A stretch of DNA of 64,000 nucleotides from Pseudooceanicola sp050897975 (GCF_050897975.1 NZ_JBPAXY010000005.1:124001-188000); one strand, 5' to 3'; positions 26,017 through 34,908 are shown, counted from the stretch's first letter. Notes: a model not told the origin generated them from the letters alone. A program made the numbers and translations.

Positions 26017-26328
26017 ATGAGCCACCTGAACGAACGCGAAGCCGCCTTCGAATCGAAATTCGCCCATGACAGCGAAATGCTGTTCCGCGCCGAGGCGCGC
26101 TGCAACTGGGCGCTTGGCCATTGGGCCGCGGGCCTGCTGGGCAAAAGCGGCGACGAGGAACAGGCCTATGCCGCCTCGCTGGTGAAGGCCGACCTGACCG
26201 AGCCGGGCCATGAAGACGTGATCGCCAAGCTTGTGGCCGATCTGGACGGGCTGGTGGATGAGGCCACGATCCGCGCCAAACACGCCGAGGCCCTGGCCGC
26301 CGCCAAGGCCGCCCTGGCCGACGATTGA
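26017..26328 (+). CDS. DUF1476 protein, F1-ATPase zeta-type inhibitor
   Basis: A 103-residue helical protein matching the DUF1476 family (start MSHLNEREAAFESKFAHDSE). The Paracoccus member is the zeta subunit that inhibits reverse rotation of F1-ATPase; the same role is expected here. The ATG at 26017 follows GGGGAGGAG. It is monocistronic and ends at a strong terminator. Confidence 0.9.
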   Translation: MSHLNEREAAFESKFAHDSEMLFRAEARCNWALGHWAAGLLGKSGDEEQAYAASLVKADLTEPGHEDVIAKLVADLDGLVDEATIRAKHAEALAAAKAALADD

Positions 26329-26385
26329 CGCGGGTCAGCGAAGGCAAAACCTGAACTTCAGCCCGCAAAATGTTGATTTTAAATG

Positions 26386-26413
26386 AAACGCCGCCCCGTT
26401 CGGGCGGCGTTTT
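26386..26413 (+). terminator. intrinsic terminator of the DUF1476 gene
   Basis: AAACGCCGCCC (26386-26396) pairs with GGGCGGCGTTT (26402-26412) around CGTTC, with a T tail. Confidence 0.8.
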
Positions 26414-26536
26414 CGCATGTCTCTCCGCCGCGCCGCGCCAAACCCGCGCAATTGGCGACAGCGGATGGCCTGCCGTTAAGCCGAGCGAAAGGAACCGCGC
26501 CTACCTCTGTCTGCGGGTTCGGAAACGGGGACGAGG

Positions 26537-28408
26537 ATGGCCGAGGTGATGCGCGTGGCGCGCAAGCAACAGATGCGATGGCTGCGCTATGTGGCCCCAC
26601 TGACCGTCGGCGGGGTCTGCCTCTGGCTGCTCTGGGGCCATGTCCAGGCGCTGGACCCCGAGGCGCTGTGGCGCAGCTTTGCCGCCGTGGGTCCCGGGCA
26701 ATGGGCCCTGGCCCTGACGGCCACCACCCTGTCCTTCTGGTCGCTCGGGCGCTACGACGCGGTGATTCACCGCCACCTGCGCACCGGCGTCACGGCGCGC
26801 GAGGCGCAGCTGTCGGGCATGTCCTCCATCGCGCTGGCGCAGTTTCTGGGGTTGGGGGTGGTGACCGGGGCGCTGGCCCGCTGGCGGCTGCTGCCCCGGC
26901 TGGGACCGCTGCGGGTGGCACAGGTCACCGCCGCCGTCTCGGCCTCTTTCCTGGTGGCCTGGGCCGTGGTCACCGCCCTGGCCTGCCTGGCTCTGGCGCC
27001 GCGCCTTTTGCCGGAATGGCTGGCCCTGCTGGGGCTGGTGATCTTCCTGACCCTGCCCGCCGCCGCCCTCTTCGCGCCCGAACTGCGCTTTGCCCGGCTG
27101 CGCCTGCGCCTGCCCTCGCTGACCGCCATCGGGGCGATCACCGTCTTTGCCGCCGTCGATACCTGCGCGGCGGCCCTGGCCCTCTACGTGCTGCTGCCCG
27201 ACCCGCCGGGCTTTGCCACCTTCCTGCCGGTCTTCCTGCTGGCCCTGGGCGCGGGCCTCTTTGCGGGCACCCCGGGCGGGGTCGGCCCGTTCGAGCTGTC
27301 GCTGCTGGCCCTGCTGCCCGCCCTGCCGGAAAGCGACCTTTTCGCCGCCGTGCTGGCCTTCCGCCTGATCTACTATGCGCTGCCCGCCGCGCTGGCGGCA
27401 GCCCATGTGTTCCGCCCCCGCGCCGCCCACCCCGAAGCGCCGCGCCCCCGCGTCTCGCGCGCCATCCCCGAGCTGCTGCTAGATCATGCGCCGCGCGCCG
27501 AATGCGGCGTGGCACGGCAGAACGGCGCCCGGCTTCTGGGCTGCGCGGCCAGTGGCGCGCTGTGCATCGACACCCCGCAGACCCTGACCCTGCTGTTTGA
27601 CCCGTTGTCGGGTCGACTGGGCCCGCTTCTGCCCCGGCTCAGCCGCGCCGCCCATGGCGCCAACCGTATCCCCGTGGTCTACAAATGCTCGGCCCGGCAG
27701 GCGCTGGAGGCCCGGCGCGCGGGCTGGAAACTGCTGCATGTGGCCGATGACGCGGTGATCGACCCCGGCACGCTAAGCCTCGACGGCGCTCGCTTCCGGC
27801 AATTGCGCCGCAAGCTTCGCCATGCGGAAAAGTACGGTGTGACAATTAGTTGCGAGACGAACCTCACCCATCACATGGCCGAGATGGCGCGGCTGGACGC
27901 CGAGTGGAAGGCGCTGCACGGGGTGGCGCGGGGCCTGTCGACCGGGCGCTTTGCCCCCTCCTACGTGGCCCGGCAGGCGGTCTTCTGCGCCTGGCGTGAC
28001 GGGGCGCTGATCGCCTTCATCACCCTGCATCGCAATCACCACCAGCTGTGCCTGGATCTGATGCGCCACGGCGACGACCTGCCCGATGGCACGATGCACG
28101 CCCTGGTCACCGCCGCCGCGCAAGAGGCCGCGCGCCTGGGCCTGCCGCTGTCCCTGGCCGCCATGCCTGCCCGTCCCACAGGCGAAGGGCGGCTGATCAC
28201 CCGAGCGCGCACCCTGGTCGCCGAACGCTCGGGCGGCACGGGCCTCGCCCGCTTCAAGGACAGTTTCGCGCCCCGCCACCAGCGCCTTTACATGGCCGCA
28301 CCCTCGCGCCTGGCCCTGGCCCTGGCCGCCGCCGATCTGGCCCTGGCCATGCGCCGCCCCGCCCGCACCCGCGCCGCCCCCCTTTCCACAGACCGCGCCC
28401 TTGCGTAA
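26537..28408 (+). CDS. MprF-like protein: membrane flippase domain plus DUF2156 aminoacyl transferase
   Basis: A 623-residue protein. The N-terminal half (about residues 15-300) has seven or eight hydrophobic spans and the flippase-type motif GTPGGVGPFE. The C-terminal half is a DUF2156/GNAT-like domain with RFRQLRRKLRHAEKYGV, RLDAEWKALHGVARGLSTGR and ARFKDSFAPRHQRLYMA. This is the layout of lysyl/alanyl-phosphatidylglycerol synthases, but the family also includes acyltransferases such as ornithine-lipid enzymes, so the aminoacyl donor is uncertain. Expected effect: modified inner-membrane lipids. The start at 26537 follows GGGGACGAGG. Confidence 0.82.
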   Translation: MAEVMRVARKQQMRWLRYVAPLTVGGVCLWLLWGHVQALDPEALWRSFAAVGPGQWALALTATTLSFWSLGRYDAVIHRHLRTGVTAREAQLSGMSSIALAQFLGLGVVTGALARWRLLPRLGPLRVAQVTAAVSASFLVAWAVVTALACLALAPRLLPEWLALLGLVIFLTLPAAALFAPELRFARLRLRLPSLTAIGAITVFAAVDTCAAALALYVLLPDPPGFATFLPVFLLALGAGLFAGTPGGVGPFELSLLALLPALPESDLFAAVLAFRLIYYALPAALAAAHVFRPRAAHPEAPRPRVSRAIPELLLDHAPRAECGVARQNGARLLGCAASGALCIDTPQTLTLLFDPLSGRLGPLLPRLSRAAHGANRIPVVYKCSARQALEARRAGWKLLHVADDAVIDPGTLSLDGARFRQLRRKLRHAEKYGVTISCETNLTHHMAEMARLDAEWKALHGVARGLSTGRFAPSYVARQAVFCAWRDGALIAFITLHRNHHQLCLDLMRHGDDLPDGTMHALVTAAAQEAARLGLPLSLAAMPARPTGEGRLITRARTLVAERSGGTGLARFKDSFAPRHQRLYMAAPSRLALALAAADLALAMRRPARTRAAPLSTDRALA

Positions 28409-28465
28409 AAGGGGCGCAACCCGCGCGGCCCGCCCTGCCGCCCCCGCTCTGACCAGGAGAACCCG

Positions 28466-29506
28466 ATGAGCGCTGCCCCCAAAGCCGACGCCCCGAAAAC
28501 CGACGCCCTCTCGCGCCTGCTGGAAACCCGCGACTGGCTGATGGCCGATGGCGCCACCGGCACGAACCTGTTCAACATGGGTCTGACCTCGGGCGACGCG
28601 CCCGAGATGTGGAACGTCGACCACCCCGACCGCATCCGCACCCTCTACCGCTCTGCGGTCGAGGCCGGGTCGGATCTGTTCCTGACCAATACCTTCGGCG
28701 GCAATGCCTCGCGACTGAAGCTGCATGACGCCCAGTCCCGGGTGCGCGAGCTGAACCGCATCGGCGCCGAACTGGGCCGCGAGGTCGCGGATGCGGCGGG
28801 CCGGACGGTGATCGTGGCGGGCTCGGTCGGGCCGACGGGCGACATCATGGCCCCCATGGGCCCGCTGACCCATGAACACGCGGTCGAGATGTTCCACGAA
28901 CAGGCCGAGGGGCTGAAAGAGGGCGGTGTCGACGTCCTCTGGCTGGAAACCATCTCGGCCCCCGAGGAATACCGCGCCGCCGCCGAGGCCTTTGCCCTGG
29001 CCGAGATGCCCTGGTGCGGCACCATGAGCTTTGACACCGCCGGGCGCACGATGATGGGCGTCACCTCCGAGGACATGGTCAAGATGGTCGACAAGCTGGC
29101 CAATCCGCCGATCGCCTTCGGCGCCAATTGCGGCGTCGGCGCCTCGGACCTGCTGCGCACCGTGCTGGGCTTCTCCGCCATGGGCATCGAGCGGCCGATC
29201 ATCGCCAAGGGCAATGCGGGGATCCCGAAATACGAAGACGGGCATATCCACTACGACGGCACCCCCGATCTGATGGCCGACTACGCGGTGCTGGCCCGCG
29301 ATTGCGGCGCCACGATCATTGGCGGCTGCTGCGGCACCATGCCCGAACATCTGGAAAAGATGCACGCGGCGCTCTCGACCCGCCCGCGCGGCCCGCGCCC
29401 GACGCTGGACCAGATCGCGGAAAAGCTCGGCGCCTTCTCCTCGGTCTCCGACGGCACCGGCGAGGATGCCGCCCCCGCCCGCCGCCCGCGCCGCCGCCGC
29501 GGCTGA
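28466..29506 (+). CDS. homocysteine S-methyltransferase domain protein (split methionine synthase)
   Basis: A 346-residue stand-alone homocysteine-binding domain. Zinc ligands are Cys222 (GANCGVG) and Cys288-Cys289 (GGCCGT), as in MetH and betaine-homocysteine methyltransferase. ADGATGTNLFNMGL and NTFGGN are family motifs. In other Rhodobacterales the methionine synthase is known to be split, with this domain separate from the corrinoid domain; here a corrinoid protein is encoded 1.8 kb away. The C-terminus is a basic Arg-rich tail (PARRPRRRRG). Betaine-homocysteine methyltransferase is the main alternative. Confidence 0.88.
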   Translation: MSAAPKADAPKTDALSRLLETRDWLMADGATGTNLFNMGLTSGDAPEMWNVDHPDRIRTLYRSAVEAGSDLFLTNTFGGNASRLKLHDAQSRVRELNRIGAELGREVADAAGRTVIVAGSVGPTGDIMAPMGPLTHEHAVEMFHEQAEGLKEGGVDVLWLETISAPEEYRAAAEAFALAEMPWCGTMSFDTAGRTMMGVTSEDMVKMVDKLANPPIAFGANCGVGASDLLRTVLGFSAMGIERPIIAKGNAGIPKYEDGHIHYDGTPDLMADYAVLARDCGATIIGGCCGTMPEHLEKMHAALSTRPRGPRPTLDQIAEKLGAFSSVSDGTGEDAAPARRPRRRRG

Positions 29507-29715
29507 GCCCGCGGGCCCGGGATCCAGACCGCCGCCCGCCCCTCCCGCGCTCCATTCGGGGCCGGGGCGCGCGGCCCCTCTCCTTCTGTGCCGAACCTGT
29601 CCCGGAGGCCGCGCGGCATCCGGCTCCCGCCCGCAACGGCAAGAGCGGGTAGCGCCCCGCTGCCCTCCGAACTCTCAGCGCGGGTCTGGCGTCCGCCCTT
29701 CGGCCCCCGCCCCTC

Positions 29716-29785
29716 TCTTCTCATTGCCAGAAATATCCCGGGGGGAATTGAGCCCGCCAGGGCTCAAGGGGGGCAGAGCCCCCTC
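29716..29785 (+). repeat. dispersed intergenic hairpin repeat, copy D
   Basis: Head CTCATTGCCAGAAATATCCC and a G run, hairpin TTGAGCCC-GCCA-GGGCTCAA (29748-29767), then GGGGGC-AGA-GCCCCC (about 29769-29783). The best-preserved copy in the window; its second half leads into the tandem array that follows. The stretch 29507-29715 shows no gene. Confidence 0.75.
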
Positions 29786-29796
29786 TCCCCTCTACG

Positions 29797-29948
29797 TGTC
29801 GCCCTCCAGCGACGGGGCAAAGCCCCGCTTCTTCCTATCTGTCGTCCTCCGGCGACGGGGCAAAGCCCCGCTTCTTCCTATCTGTCGTCCTCCGGCGACG
29901 GGGCAAAGCCACCCGTCCATCTGTCGCCCTCCGGCGACGGCAGAGGCA
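29797..29948 (+). repeat. tandem 43-base hairpin repeat array
   Basis: Four units begin at 29797, 29840, 29883 and 29922; the first two intervals are exactly 43 bases, the third 39. Each unit has a short hairpin GTCG-CCTCC-GGCGAC type and, in the first three, GGGGC-AAA-GCCCC. The array continues copy D of the dispersed repeat and ends 12 bases before the stop codon of the radical SAM gene. Units show no unique spacers, so this is not a CRISPR array. Confidence 0.75.
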
Positions 29949-29960
29949 GCCCCCCCGCCC

Positions 29961-31082
29961 TCAATCAAACAGCGACAACTGCTCGCCGGGCTTCACCGGC
30001 ACCCGGAAGAGATCGCAGCGCAGCTCGGGCTGCGGAGCGTCCAGCCGGTAGCGTTTCACCGCCGCGCGGAAGCGTTGCGCGATCATCGCCGCATAGGGTC
30101 CCTCGCCGCGCATCCGCTTGTGCCACTGGGCGGAATAATCCGCCCCGCCGTGCATCTCGCGCAGGCGGTTCATCACCCGGGCCGCGCGGTCGGGGTAATG
30201 TTCCGCCAGCCAGTCCTGGAACAACGGCGAGACTTCGCGCGGCAGGCGCAGCATGATCCAGCTGGCCGCCGTGGCCCCGGCGCCCGCGCAGGCCTCGAGG
30301 ATCTTCTCGACCTCGGCATCGGTCAGGGCGGGCACCACCGGTGAGACCATGGCCCGCACCGGCACCCCCGCCCGGGCCAGCGCCCGGATCACCTGCAAGC
30401 GTTTCTCGGGCGGCGGCACCCGCGGCTCCATCCGGCGCGACAGCTCGCGGTCCAGGGTGGTGACCGAGATGCCGACCTTCACCAGCCCCAGACGGGCCAT
30501 CTTCCGCAGGATGTCCAGATCGCGCAGGATACCGGTGCCCTTGGTGACGATGGCCACCGGGTGGCGATGCGCCCAAAGCACCTCGAGGCAGTCACGCATC
30601 AGGCGGTGCGTGCGGTCGATCGGCTGATAGGGATCGGTATTGGTGCCGATGGCGATCGGCGCCACCTTGTAGCTGCGCCGCCCCAGCTCGGCCGCCAGCA
30701 CCTCGGCCGCATTGGGCCGCGCCACCAGCCGGGTTTCGAAATCCAGCCCCGGCGACAGGCCCAGATAGGCATGGCTGGGCCGGGCGAAACAGTAGATGCA
30801 GCCGTGCTCGCAGCCCCGGTAGGGGTTGATCGAGCGGTCGAAGGGCAGATCGGGCGAGCGGTTGTAGGTGATCAGGCTGCGGGCGCGCTCCTCGCGCACC
30901 TCGGTACGGATCTGCGAAGGCTCTTCGATCACCTCCCAGCCGTCCTCTTCGGGCACCGCCTGAAGCGCCTCGTAGCGGCCCGGCGCATTGCTGCTGGCGC
31001 CGCGCCCGCGCCGGGCGCGCGGGGCGATGCCGTGCGGGTCGGGGTTGTGGGTGTCCGGGATGGTGTCGGTGCTTTGGGCCAT
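29961..31082 (-). CDS. PA0069-family radical SAM protein
   Basis: A 373-residue radical SAM protein with the cluster motif Cys91-X3-Cys95-X2-Cys98 (RGCEHGCIYCFARPSHAY). The sequence around it matches the PA0069/SplB-like group, distant relatives of spore photoproduct lyase; no reaction is proven for the group. The start at 31082 is chosen because a GTTC-N7-GTTC direct repeat, the alphaproteobacterial LexA site, lies 28 bases upstream (31110-31124); the longer frame to 31217 would overlap it. A DNA-damage role is thus plausible. It is antiparallel to the methionine-synthase genes on both sides. Confidence 0.85.
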   Translation of the reverse strand: MAQSTDTIPDTHNPDPHGIAPRARRGRGASSNAPGRYEALQAVPEEDGWEVIEEPSQIRTEVREERARSLITYNRSPDLPFDRSINPYRGCEHGCIYCFARPSHAYLGLSPGLDFETRLVARPNAAEVLAAELGRRSYKVAPIAIGTNTDPYQPIDRTHRLMRDCLEVLWAHRHPVAIVTKGTGILRDLDILRKMARLGLVKVGISVTTLDRELSRRMEPRVPPPEKRLQVIRALARAGVPVRAMVSPVVPALTDAEVEKILEACAGAGATAASWIMLRLPREVSPLFQDWLAEHYPDRAARVMNRLREMHGGADYSAQWHKRMRGEGPYAAMIAQRFRAAVKRYRLDAPQPELRCDLFRVPVKPGEQLSLFD

Positions 31083-31109
31083 GGGGGAACTGCGCGCCGC
31101 GAAAGATTG

Positions 31110-31124
31110 GAACATACAGGGAAC
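31110..31124 (-). promoter_or_regulatory. LexA (SOS) box, GTTC-N7-GTTC
   Basis: On the minus strand GTTC-CCTGTAT-GTTC is an exact match to the direct-repeat LexA box described for Rhodobacter and other alphaproteobacteria. It lies 28 bases before the radical SAM start codon, the correct place for repression. Confidence 0.65.
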
Positions 31125-31296
31125 ATATGTCCGACGCCGGCAAAGCTCCATGATTCCTTTCAGGAAATCTTTGCCCTTGCGGGCCATAGGTCGTCGGAAC
31201 CCTCCGATTTGTCGCATTCCGCGCAGTCAGGGCGTCGCTTTGCGACAAAAATCCGGGGTCAGGGACACACCCGCGCGCAGCAGATCGGAGAACGAG

Positions 31297-31998
31297 ATGG
31301 CCGAGGAAGACGAAGAGATCATCCTGTCCGAACTGGACGATGAAGAACTGGTCCAACAGATGATGGACGACCTCTATGACGGTCTCAAGGAAGAGATCGA
31401 AGAGGGCGTGAACATCCTGCTGGAACGCGGCTGGACCCCCTATCGCATCCTGACCGAGGCCCTGGTGGGCGGCATGACCATCGTCGGCGCCGACTTCCGT
31501 GACGGGATCCTGTTCGTCCCCGAGGTGCTGCTGGCGGCCAATGCGATGAAGGGCGGCATGGCCATCCTGAAGCCGCTTCTGGCCGAGACCGGCGCGCGCA
31601 CCATCGGCAAGATGGTCATCGGCACGGTGAAGGGGGATATCCACGACATCGGCAAGAACCTGGTCTCCATGATGATGGAAGGCGCAGGGTTCGAGATCGT
31701 CGATCTGGGCATCAACAACCCGGTCGAGGACTATATCGAGGCGATCCAGCGCGAAGAGGCCGACATCCTTGGCATGTCCGCTCTGCTGACCACCACCATG
31801 CCCTATATGAAGGTCGTCATCGACACGATGAAGGAACAGGGCATCCGCGACGATTACATCGTCCTGGTGGGCGGCGCCCCCCTGAACGAGGAATTCGGCC
31901 GCGCCATCGGCGCCGATGCCTATTGCCGTGACGCCGCCGTGGCGGTGGAAACCGCCAAGACCTTCATCGCGCGCAAGCACAACCAGGCCACCGCCTGA
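31297..31998 (+). CDS. corrinoid-binding protein (split methionine synthase)
   Basis: Cobalamin-binding methyl carrier of 233 residues. An N-terminal helical cap (about 20-100) is followed by a B12-binding Rossmann domain with the D-X-H-X2-G motif (GDIHDIG; His116 is the lower axial ligand), SALLTTTM and VGGAP. It corresponds to the middle part of MetH. It would carry the methyl group to homocysteine bound by the product of 28466-29506. The ATG at 31297 follows CGGAGAACGAG. The folate-binding and reactivation parts are not in the window. Confidence 0.92.
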   Translation: MAEEDEEIILSELDDEELVQQMMDDLYDGLKEEIEEGVNILLERGWTPYRILTEALVGGMTIVGADFRDGILFVPEVLLAANAMKGGMAILKPLLAETGARTIGKMVIGTVKGDIHDIGKNLVSMMMEGAGFEIVDLGINNPVEDYIEAIQREEADILGMSALLTTTMPYMKVVIDTMKEQGIRDDYIVLVGGAPLNEEFGRAIGADAYCRDAAVAVETAKTFIARKHNQATA

Positions 31999-32077
31999 TC
32001 GCATGGGCGGCGCGGGCCCCGGCCTGCGCCCCCTCCACGCGGTGGAGTGCCTCCACCCTACGCGGGGCGGCTGCCCG

Positions 32078-32734
32078 ATGCCCGATCTTCCCGACGACCA
32101 GACCCTGACCGAGGACGGTGCCAGCCTGACGGAAACGCGCCTGACCGGGGGCCAGGCCTCGACCCTGCTGATCGCCTGCGGGGCGCTGGCCCATGAGGTG
32201 CTGGCGCTGAAACGGCTGAACGGGCTCGATCATCTGGATCTGATCTGCCTGCCCGCCATCCTGCACAATACCCCCGAAAAGATCACCGATGCGGTGCGCG
32301 CCGCGGTCGAGCGTCACCGCGCCGCCTATGCCCACATCCATGTCCTTTACGCCGATTGCGGCACCGGGGGTCTGCTGGCTGCCGAATGCGCTCGGCTGGG
32401 GGTCGAGATGCTGCCCGGCGCCCATTGCTACGCCTTCTTCGACGGGGTCGAACGCTTCGAGGCGCGGGACGAGCTGACGGCCTTCTACCTGACCGATTTC
32501 CTGGCCCGGCAGTTCGATGCCTTCGTCTGGGAACCCCTGGGCCTGGACCGGCACCCGGACCTGCTGCCGATGTACTTCGGCCATTACACGACGCTGGTCT
32601 ACCTGGCGCAGACCGACGATCCCGCCCTGACCGAGAAGGCGCGCGCCGCCGCCGAAAGGCTGGGCCTTGAATTCACCCGGCGATTCACGGGATATGGCGA
32701 TCTTGCCACCGCCCTGACCCGGAAGCCCTCGTGA
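32078..32734 (+). CDS. DUF1638 protein
   Basis: A 218-residue soluble protein with the DUF1638 features LLIACGALAHEVLAL, YADCGTGGLL and GAHCYAFFDG. Members frequently lie next to corrinoid methyltransferase genes, as here, so a role in corrinoid handling or activation is plausible but unproven. The start at 32078 is the best ATG near the conserved region; upstream reading is Pro/Arg-rich. It overlaps the next gene by 4 bases. Confidence 0.82.
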   Translation: MPDLPDDQTLTEDGASLTETRLTGGQASTLLIACGALAHEVLALKRLNGLDHLDLICLPAILHNTPEKITDAVRAAVERHRAAYAHIHVLYADCGTGGLLAAECARLGVEMLPGAHCYAFFDGVERFEARDELTAFYLTDFLARQFDAFVWEPLGLDRHPDLLPMYFGHYTTLVYLAQTDDPALTEKARAAAERLGLEFTRRFTGYGDLATALTRKPS

Positions 32735-33246
32735 CCTCTGACGCCCCCGACCTGCTGAAATCCGATTGTTCCAAATGCGCCGCGCTGTGTTGCCTGGCGC
32801 TGGCCTTCGACAAGGGCCGCGACTTCGCCTTCGACAAGAACCCGGGCGAGCCCTGCCGCAATCTGGCGGGCCATCAGTGCGCGATCCACGACAGCCTGAC
32901 CGAAAAGGGCTTTCCCGGCTGCGTCGCCTATGACTGCCTGGGCGCGGGCAACCGCGTGGTGCAAGAGGTCTTCGCCGGGCAGAGCTGGCAAACAGAGCCG
33001 CGCCTGACCCGCCCGATGATGGAGGCCTTCTCGGGGATGCGCGAGGTGCACAAGCGGATCGACCTGTTGCGCGCCGCCGAGGCCCTGCCCCTGGACGGGC
33101 GCGACGACCAGACCCGGCGCGACTACCTGGCGCGGCTGGAACAGCACCGCTGGAGCGGGCCCGAGCTGAACGATTTCGAGGTCGGGCTGGCGCTGGAGAT
33201 CGACCTGTTCTTCCACGGGCTGCGGAAATACATGCCGCCGAGGTAG
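32731..33246 (+). CDS. cysteine-rich protein of unknown function
   Basis: The GTG start overlaps DUF1638 (GTGA). The 171-residue product has an N-terminal cysteine cluster (SDCSKCAALCCLALAF, then EPCRNLAGHQCAIHDS, then GCVAYDCLGAG) that suggests metal or iron-sulfur binding, resembling YkgJ-like proteins. The C-terminal half is helical. It is translationally coupled to DUF1638 and may share its pathway. Confidence 0.72.
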   Translation: MTSDAPDLLKSDCSKCAALCCLALAFDKGRDFAFDKNPGEPCRNLAGHQCAIHDSLTEKGFPGCVAYDCLGAGNRVVQEVFAGQSWQTEPRLTRPMMEAFSGMREVHKRIDLLRAAEALPLDGRDDQTRRDYLARLEQHRWSGPELNDFEVGLALEIDLFFHGLRKYMPPR

Positions 33247-33250
33247 CGCC

Positions 33251-33664
33251 TCAGCCGTCGCGGGCCGGATCGGCTGGATTGCTGGAGAAGAGCGCCAGCT
33301 TGTTGCCCTGCGGATCGCGCAGATATCCCACGTAGAAGCGCGGCCCATAGGCGGCGCGGAAGCCCGGCGCGCCCTCGTCCTGCCCGCCCGCCGCCAGCCC
33401 GGCGGCGTGCAGGCGGCGCACCTGCGCCTGATCGCGGGCCTCGAAGGCCACCATGGCGCCGTTTCCGGCCGAGGCGGGGCACCCGTCGAAGGTTGGTTTG
33501 ACGTAGAAATCCGGCAGGGCCTGCGGCCCCTCCCCCGGGGGCAACGCAAAGCTCAACCCCTCGGGGCCCTCGCTGAGGCCATAGCCCAGGGCGGGCAGCA
33601 CCGCGCAATAGAAGGCCCGGGCGGCGTCCAGATCATCGGCCCCGACGGTCACATAGGCAATCAT
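33251..33664 (-). CDS. VOC-family (glyoxalase-fold) protein
   Basis: A 137-residue vicinal-oxygen-chelate protein, with the pattern MIAYVTVGADDLDAARAFYC at the start and RDPQGNKLALFS at the end. Metal-binding residues are partly present. Substrate unknown. It runs against the cysteine-rich gene and is upstream of nothing obvious. Confidence 0.85.
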   Translation of the reverse strand: MIAYVTVGADDLDAARAFYCAVLPALGYGLSEGPEGLSFALPPGEGPQALPDFYVKPTFDGCPASAGNGAMVAFEARDQAQVRRLHAAGLAAGGQDEGAPGFRAAYGPRFYVGYLRDPQGNKLALFSSNPADPARDG

Positions 33665-33713
33665 GGCGCGGCTCCTGTGCCGGGGCGCCGGGGCCCCCGG
33701 GGCGGTGGCGAGG

Positions 33714-34118
33714 TCAGGCGGAGGCCTGCTCGCGGATACGTTCGATCATAGCCCGAAGCCCGTTCGAACGCTGCGCCGAGAGGTGATCCTGAAGGCTGAG
33801 GCGGCCCAGTTCGCCCATCACGTCCACCCGGGCCAGATCGGCCACCGGCACCCCGTCATAAAGCGCCTTCAGTACCGCGATCAGCCCGCGCACGATCATC
33901 GCGTCGCTTTCACCGTCGAAATGAAAGATGCCGCCCTCGGGGCGCATGTGCAGCCAGACCTGGCTAGCGCAGCCCTCCACCTTGGTGGCGGGCACCTTCA
34001 GCGCGTCATCCAGCGGCGCCATCGCCTTTCCCAGCTCGATCACATGGCGATAGCGGTCCTCCCAATCCTCGAGAAATTCGAAATCCTCGACGATTTCCTC
34101 GAATGCGGCCTGGGCCAT
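33714..34118 (-). CDS. sufE: cysteine desulfuration protein SufE
   Basis: Sulfur-acceptor protein of 134 residues that takes persulfide from SufS for Fe-S cluster assembly. The active Cys50 is in KVEGCASQVW, and the early segment FEFLEDWEDRYRHVIELGK is typical. The ATG at 34118 follows AAGGAGAG. No other suf genes are adjacent. Confidence 0.94.
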   Translation of the reverse strand: MAQAAFEEIVEDFEFLEDWEDRYRHVIELGKAMAPLDDALKVPATKVEGCASQVWLHMRPEGGIFHFDGESDAMIVRGLIAVLKALYDGVPVADLARVDVMGELGRLSLQDHLSAQRSNGLRAMIERIREQASA

Positions 34119-34302
34119 CGGGCTCTCCTTATGCGTGATCGTTCCGTTGCCTGCCCCCGGGGTTACGCCGCGGGCAGGCGAAGGTCCAGCCCCGGCATTG
34201 GGGGCGCTTCCTTCAGCTACGGCAAAGCCTTGGCTTTTCAAGCCCCCGCCACTGCGCTAGAGGAAAGGGGAGTACAAGGGAAAGCCAGGGGGGCCCCGAT
34301 CC

Positions 34303-34809
34303 ATGCGCAAGTTTCTTCCCGTCGTCCTGATCGCGGCACTTGGCCTGTCGGGCTGCGGCTATGTGCGCGACAGCCGCCTGAACCCGTTCAACTGGTTCGG
34401 TCACAGCAGCTCTCGCGCCGCGACGCAGCAGGAGATCGCGAATACCAACCCGCTGATCCCCAAGCGCAGCGCCTTCGCCAGCCCGAGGGAGCAGGACCTG
34501 CGCGAACCCGTCGCCGGTCTGGAAGCGCTGGAGGTCGAGCGGATCCCGGGCGGCGCGATCATCCGCGTCACCGGCGTGACCGCGGCCACCGGCGCCTATG
34601 ACGTGGAACTGCGCCCCGAGGACGAGCGTGGGCCGATCGACGGCGTGGCGCGCTATGTGATGGTCGCCTACGCCTCGCCTCAGGGCACCGCCGGGCCGAT
34701 CCAGACCCGCCGCGTCACCGCCGCCGCGCGGCTGACGAATACCGAACTGGCCGATGTGCGCAGCATCGAGATCATCAGCGCCTCGAACGTGCTGACCTCG
34801 CGCCGCTGA
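34303..34809 (+). CDS. predicted outer-membrane or periplasmic lipoprotein
   Basis: A 168-residue protein with a lipoprotein signal: basic start, hydrophobic core and lipobox LSGC (Cys18). The mature part begins GYVRDSRLNPFNWFG and is otherwise soluble. No family that I can name. It has its own terminator at 34832. Confidence 0.8.
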   Translation: MRKFLPVVLIAALGLSGCGYVRDSRLNPFNWFGHSSSRAATQQEIANTNPLIPKRSAFASPREQDLREPVAGLEALEVERIPGGAIIRVTGVTAATGAYDVELRPEDERGPIDGVARYVMVAYASPQGTAGPIQTRRVTAAARLTNTELADVRSIEIISASNVLTSRR

Positions 34810-34831
34810 CGGCCCGCCCCCACTGAACGCG

Positions 34832-34862
34832 AAAGGGCGCGGCCATCCGGCTGCGCCCTTTT
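34832..34862. terminator. intrinsic terminator
   Basis: AAAGGGCGC (34832-34840) pairs with GCGCCCTTT (34853-34861), followed by T. It lies between the convergent lipoprotein and rnd genes and can act in both directions. Confidence 0.7.
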
Positions 34863-34908
34863 CCGTTGGGGTTTGCGGCCCTCGCGCCTGGCGCGCGGGC
34901 GGGCCCGG

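Noticed and set aside
29797..29948. CRISPR-like array
   Set aside because: Units repeat along their entire length, with no unique spacers and no cas genes nearby.
31083..31217. Longer start for the radical SAM gene
   Set aside because: It would place the SOS box inside the coding region and adds sequence unlike the family.
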